Source: Legionella busanensis
GTDB lineage: Bacteria > Pseudomonadota > Gammaproteobacteria > Legionellales > Legionellaceae
NCBI RefSeq assembly: GCF_900461525.1
Contig: NZ_UGOD01000001.1
Coordinates: forward strand, 1,147,001 to 1,211,000
Length of the DNA stretch: 64,000 nt
Reading direction: 5' to 3'
Positions within the stretch are counted from its first letter, which is position 1. Each line of letters opens with the position of its first letter. The notes beneath the pieces were generated by a model that was not told the origin of the DNA, did not search any database, and saw nothing but the letters and a program-made list of their open reading frames with translations. Of this stretch, positions 60,559-64,000 are shown one piece after another. The position numbers and the translations under genes are program-made.

Positions 60559-60677
60559 ATTAAAATAGCTAATGAACATCATCAATTAAGATTGGGTTTA
60601 GCCTGGCGTAGTATAAGTAGCCTGGGTGTAACAAAGTGGAACCCGGGTTTCGGCCTGGTAGGCTTGCACCCAGCCTA
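60400..60677 (+). repeat. 278-bp inverted repeat, right arm
   Basis: The 3' fifth of the Ykt6-like gene, from residue 193 on, plus 119 bp of downstream DNA, repeated inverted at 55737-56014. The two arms enclose 4.4 kb with the metallopeptidase-like gene, the DUF4153 gene, the MITE and most of the SNARE gene. This is the complete, in-frame copy and thus the likely source. Confidence 0.9.
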
Positions 60678-60805
60678 CCAGTGTGATAGCGCCTACCAAC
60701 TGTAGTCTTTATAAAAATGATTCTCACAACCTATATTAATGTTGCCACTAATAATCTATCGTAATGAGTCACCCCAAGTTTACTTTACTTTAAATTGTTA
60801 TTGAT

Positions 60806-61180
60806 TTAGTTTAAATTTAGAAAATCAAGATTAATTGGTTTTTTATTAGCATTCACTGCAGTTGTAAAAAATTTACCTTTAGTATAAATATCATTGTTTA
60901 TATAAATAGTTTGTTTAAATAAACATCTAGCTTTAGATATACGTTCCAATTCAACACTTACTTTACATGTCTTATTAATTGTTAAAGGAGCGAGGTAATC
61001 TATCTCTGCTCTATAAATTACTAAGAAGATGCCTTGTTGGGTAAGCTCAAAAAAATTAATCCCTTTTTTATCTAAAAAAAGATGTCTGGCATGTTCAAAA
61101 TAATGTTGATAGACAGCATTATTAACAATACCCTGAATATCACACTCATAATCCCTAACTTGTAATTCAATTTGAAACAA
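60806..61180 (-). CDS. Hotdog-fold acyl-CoA thioesterase (4HBT/YbgC type)
   Basis: A 124-residue protein. RDYECDIQGIVNNAVYQHYFEHAR carries the 4HBT/YbgC signature (Asp-x-x-Gly-x-Val-x-Asn-x-x-Tyr), and DYLAPLTI follows. It hydrolyses acyl-CoA or acyl-carrier thioesters in the cytosol. It could serve lipid or polyketide metabolism; there is no local partner. Confidence 0.85.
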   Translation of the reverse strand: MFQIELQVRDYECDIQGIVNNAVYQHYFEHARHLFLDKKGINFFELTQQGIFLVIYRAEIDYLAPLTINKTCKVSVELERISKARCLFKQTIYINNDIYTKGKFFTTAVNANKKPINLDFLNLN

Positions 61181-61368
61181 AACTTAATCCTTCTTTCACT
61201 AAATTTAATATTTTAAGAAAATAACCAATGTATTACTGGGATTAAGCGGAATCAAGGTTTAAGAAATAAATAGTTAAAGTATCTGAGCAAAGCCTTGAGC
61301 TAGATTTGCTAAGCGAACAAGTTAAGTTAAATTAGAATAAGCAAGTATTTAACAATTTTGAGCAATAC

Positions 61369-61500
61369 ATGACATGCAAAATATGCGCATGAAAATGGTT
61401 CTGATAGATATTCTTGAAAAAAAGTTATTATTGTGAGTGTAATTTTTGTCAAAGCGAGAAAGTAGAGCTAACCCCTTTATATCTTGAAGGTTTAGTTTAA
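61369..61500 (+). pseudogene. Decayed zinc-ribbon fragment
   Basis: The frame starts MTCKICA and, after three stops, continues YYCECNFCQSEKVELTPLYL to a stop at 61500. The two CxxC pairs and the following segment resemble the zinc-ribbon front of certain SAM methyltransferases. It is too short and broken to be active. The rest of 61181-61530 is non-coding, with a decayed CCTTGAT repeat near 61231. Confidence 0.3.
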
Positions 61501-61530
61501 TATTTTACTCTTATTTATCATTCAGCTATC

Positions 61531-62046
61531 TTATTGTTTTTGAGGTCTGATTGTATTCGCCTCTTTCCCTTCCTCTTCTGTCTTTAACTCTAGATCCCAA
61601 TCTTCCTCTCCCTCATTTACAACTGGCTTTTCTATTTTGGAGGCAGTAAACGATCTTGGTTTTAATACGCCACTAAAATGGCTAACTGTAAGGTCTTCTT
61701 CGAAATTTTCTACTTTTTGCGGATTAATGGCTAAAATTTCTTCATTTTCTAAGAAGTTTAATATGGCTGGATCGTTATATTGTAGATCGTCATGAAGAGA
61801 TTGGATGTTTTTATGGATATTGTTAGCTACCGAGTGATTTAGAGGCATATCTGAAAGCTCTTGAGCTTCTGCAACGCAAACAAGGTTGCTCAGATCCTCA
61901 ATAAGTTTCCGCATAATTCCTTTGTATATTCCAATATTACTAGTAGTGTTTGAGCTTTCAAGATTTGCTAATTTTCCTTCAAGAGTTTCTTTTAAATTTT
62001 CTAATTCTGCTACCTTAACTACCACCTGAACCTTACTTTTACCCAT
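61531..62046 (-). CDS. Acidic helical protein with E-block-like tail, candidate Dot/Icm effector
   Basis: About 171 residues from the Met preceded by GGAGAGAT; an ATG four codons earlier lies within that site. The N-terminal half is coiled-coil-like (VAELENLKETLEGKLANLES). The C-terminal region has EGEEDWDLELKTEEEGKE 10-27 residues from the end, then a basic polar tail (RPQKQ). A glutamate-rich E-block near the C-terminus is a known Dot/Icm secretion signal. No family is recognised. Acidic tails occur in other proteins, so this is a candidate only. Confidence 0.6.
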   Translation of the reverse strand: MGKSKVQVVVKVAELENLKETLEGKLANLESSNTTSNIGIYKGIMRKLIEDLSNLVCVAEAQELSDMPLNHSVANNIHKNIQSLHDDLQYNDPAILNFLENEEILAINPQKVENFEEDLTVSHFSGVLKPRSFTASKIEKPVVNEGEEDWDLELKTEEEGKEANTIRPQKQ

Positions 62047-62325
62047 ATATCTCTCCAAAGATAGATATCTTATCTCTTAAAATATTGTATGACTTGTGAA
62101 TAACTACAATTAAGTTAGTATAAATATCTTTTACTATGCTATTAGTATAGAATAAAAACAATATGTATCAAATATTATCAATAAAGCCATAATAAATGAA
62201 TTAAACTCAATAAACCTTGGTTATAGTACCACCTGGCCTACTTCGCCTATTCTTAAAGAATAATTTATACTATCTATCAATTTTCCATGAATATCGTAAA
62301 TAGGTTACAAGGAGGTAATCCAGCT

Positions 62326-63222
62326 ATGAAAATTAATGATTTTCTGGGCGCATCAGCCGAGGGTTTCCATCGAGTTGTATATACTGAATGGGGGCAACCT
62401 GCCTCAGCAAAACCTACTGTGTTTTGTGTTCATGGGCTTCTTCGTAACCGACACGACTTTGATGCTCTGGCTAATTTTTTAAGTCTGCAAGATTATCACC
62501 TATTTTGTCCTGATATTGTTGGTCGTGGCGATAGTGAATGGTTCAAAAATCCTCAGCATTACAAATTTGAACAATACATCGCAGATATGACGGCTCTTAT
62601 TGCTAGATCATCAGCTACTCAAATTGACTGGATTGGCACATCAATGGGCGGATTGATTGGTATAATGATGGCAGCGATGCCCAATTCTCCTATTCGCCGT
62701 TTGGTGCTAAATGATGTTGGTCCTCAAGTGCCACTGCATGGTTTGCGACGCTTAGCAAAATATTCCGATACACGTATTTCCTTTTCTAATAAAGAAGAAG
62801 CTAAACAATATTATCAAAAAATCTATGCAGATTTTGGTAATTTAAGCGAAGTTCAATGGATTGAATTTACAGAGCACAGTATTAAACTGCGAGATGATGG
62901 CAAATACATTGCCAAATGTGATCCCAATATTGCGCATAATAAAACACCCACCCAATTTATGTGGGAACTCGTACAGCACCCTCACAAAACATTAGAAGGT
63001 ATCTTTTTCGATATTGATTTATGGTCTATTTGGCAGCAGGTTACATGTCCTGTACTTATCATTCATGGTCGCCATTCAGATATTTTATTGCCTGAGCACA
63101 TCACTAAAATGCAAGAGACCCATTCCCATACAGATTTGCTAGAAATAGAAGATGCAGGTCATGCGCCAGCATTATTAGAATTGGCAGAGCATGAAAAAAT
63201 TAAAAACTGGTTAGAAGCATGA
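62326..63222 (+). CDS. Alpha/beta-hydrolase
   Basis: A 298-residue protein. AAGGAGGTAA lies 9-10 bp before ATG 62326, which decides against the ATG at 62287. Motifs are FCVHGLLRNRHDF (oxyanion region), the nucleophile elbow GTSMGGLIG, the acid in IHGRHSDILLP and His in DAGHAPAL. It fits esterases or haloperoxidase-like hydrolases. The substrate is unknown. Confidence 0.87.
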   Translation: MKINDFLGASAEGFHRVVYTEWGQPASAKPTVFCVHGLLRNRHDFDALANFLSLQDYHLFCPDIVGRGDSEWFKNPQHYKFEQYIADMTALIARSSATQIDWIGTSMGGLIGIMMAAMPNSPIRRLVLNDVGPQVPLHGLRRLAKYSDTRISFSNKEEAKQYYQKIYADFGNLSEVQWIEFTEHSIKLRDDGKYIAKCDPNIAHNKTPTQFMWELVQHPHKTLEGIFFDIDLWSIWQQVTCPVLIIHGRHSDILLPEHITKMQETHSHTDLLEIEDAGHAPALLELAEHEKIKNWLEA

Positions 63223-63315
63223 GTAAGAATTTTAAACATAGCGTATCCTTATTTACGTGTTACTGCATTAAGGATACGTTAGTTTGCTTATAGAATTGAG
63301 GCTAGAGAACAAAAA

Positions 63316-63510
63316 TTAATTATTTGTCAAATCATCAATTTTTTCACCTGCTTTTTGTGCAGGTCCTTTATTTTCAATTTTGTCTTTAATATTTTGCACA
63401 GTATTATCAACTTTTTTACCTTTTCTTTCAGCAGGTCCTTCCTGGCAACTAGTTAAAAAGAATACGCTTGAAATTGCAACGCAGACAATTAATTTTTTAA
63501 AAATTTTCAT
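63316..63510 (-). CDS. Small lipoprotein
   Basis: A 64-residue product. KIFKKLIVCVAISSVFFLTSC is a lipoprotein signal with lipobox LTSC (Cys at about 22). The mature part is short, hydrophilic and helical (VDNTVQNIKDKIENKG; AGEKIDDLTNN) like entericidin- or YgdI-type small lipoproteins. GGAAAATT precedes the ATG at 63510. Confidence 0.75.
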   Translation of the reverse strand: MKIFKKLIVCVAISSVFFLTSCQEGPAERKGKKVDNTVQNIKDKIENKGPAQKAGEKIDDLTNN

Positions 63511-63790
63511 AATTTTCCTATTTAAATTAAGTATAACCTGCCATACCAACTATGGTTAAAAAATCGCATCAGAGTATACAATCTTGCTAAGTACAAAGAA
63601 AATAAAATTAATTATTTTCATCAAAATTAAGACGGTATTTATTCTAATAATATTTTAATTTGATTAAATATCGTTTTATTTTTTTAAATATTGCTAAAGG
63701 TTAAGCTGATATTAGTCCAATTTAAAGGTAATTATAAAAAGCAATTTGACTTCAGAATTTTCTAAAAATAATCAGGAAGTGCAATAATAT

Positions 63791-63821
63791 GCTTGATTAC
63801 GCTACGCTGCATTAAGGCTAC
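63791..63821. repeat. Intergenic CCTTGATTACGC hairpin repeat
   Basis: GCTTGATTACGC-TACGCT-GCATTAAGGCTACC in the 63550-63970 gap. The gap also shows a minus-strand piece at 63838-63918 (MPKK then KPSLINLRTKIDEE after a shift in an A7 run) that may be a broken small gene. Confidence 0.6.
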
Positions 63822-63970
63822 CTTCTAATTTGATTACATATTAGGCTTATTAACAGTTTTGATTTCCTCATCAATTTTAGTTCTTAAATTAATAAGACTA
63901 GGCTTTTTTTGGGCATCCTAGCGCAATTAGTGGTAACATAGCCTGTTTTATCTTTAAGGTAACTATAACT

Positions 63971-64000
63971 ATGAATCTACTGCAGTCTAATAAAAAAGTT
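63971..64000 (+). CDS. Possible start of a gene running off the right edge
   Basis: ATG at 63971 begins MNLLQSNKKV with AAGGTAA about 11 bases upstream. Only ten codons are visible, so neither reality nor function can be judged. Confidence 0.35.
   Translation, partial: MNLLQSNKKV

Noticed and set aside
5331-63821. Regularly spaced short repeats as a CRISPR array
   Set aside because: The hairpin repeats are dispersed by kilobases and in both orientations, with no spacer pattern and no cas gene.
63838-63918. A small minus-strand gene broken in an A7 run
   Set aside because: The joined reading has only about 27 residues and no clear ribosome site, so it is noted but not called.

Overview
The window is AT-rich gammaproteobacterial chromosome, most likely from Legionella or a close relative. 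The signs are a Ykt6-like SNARE protein with a C-terminal CaaX box, a small acidic protein with an E-block-like tail as in Dot/Icm substrates, tandem P4-type integrases on a tRNA-derived site, many small AT-rich hairpin repeats, and a high share of lineage-specific genes. No rRNA, intact tRNA, CRISPR array or type IV secretion gene is visible.

Layout. Positions 1-1590 hold the end of hemB and an SDR dehydrogenase. Positions 1760-4210 look like a small island: a frameshifted Abi_2 defence gene, a structured RNA just upstream of it, and a P4-type integrase next to a tRNA-Thr 3'-end fragment. Positions 4210-16346 are a second island with its own P4-type integrase, a second copy of the att fragment, and 11-bp-spaced integrase arm-type repeats at both ends. 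Its core is a small HTH protein, a DUF927 helicase-like protein and an Integrase_1-type recombinase, bordered by GGGACA/TGTCCC-rich repeats. Cargo includes a regulator with a 32-bp palindromic operator, a MazE whose toxin is lost, an excisionase-type antitoxin without toxin, a RhuM-Fic fusion and an unrecognised overlapping pair (soluble protein plus four-helix membrane protein). A family of short hairpins with different stems but the same shape is clustered here.

Positions 17000-27000 hold GDP-mannose genes (phosphomannomutase, ManC), an intact mazEF related to the orphan, a protein with three repeated membrane anchors, YihY, an outer-membrane barrel, and an overlapping operon of a leucine-dehydrogenase-like enzyme with two half-SWEET proteins. 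A MATE exporter follows.

Positions 29126-34894 form a tight operon built on a cyclodipeptide synthase (XYP type): a possible 32-residue peptide, the synthase, a PaaK-like adenylating enzyme, a class V aminotransferase, an isopenicillin-N-synthase-like oxygenase and an MFS exporter. This looks like an unassigned small-molecule pathway. At 39574-48348 lies a second biosynthetic locus: one 2924-residue FAAL-ACP-KS-AT-KR-ACP-C-C megasynthase that ends in a second condensation domain and has no thioesterase. Between them are a deoxyribosyltransferase, a small lipoprotein, a secreted GH18 chitinase and an outer-membrane protein.

Positions 48600-55600 hold a HAD hydrolase, an MFS/phosphotransferase pair, hipBA with three evenly spaced operators, an S41 peptidase and an AAA ATPase. 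Positions 55737-60677 are bounded by a 278-bp inverted repeat. One arm is the 3' end of the Ykt6-like gene; the other is a stray copy fused to a broken effector-like gene. The right end has a hotdog thioesterase, an E-block candidate effector, an alpha/beta hydrolase and a small lipoprotein.
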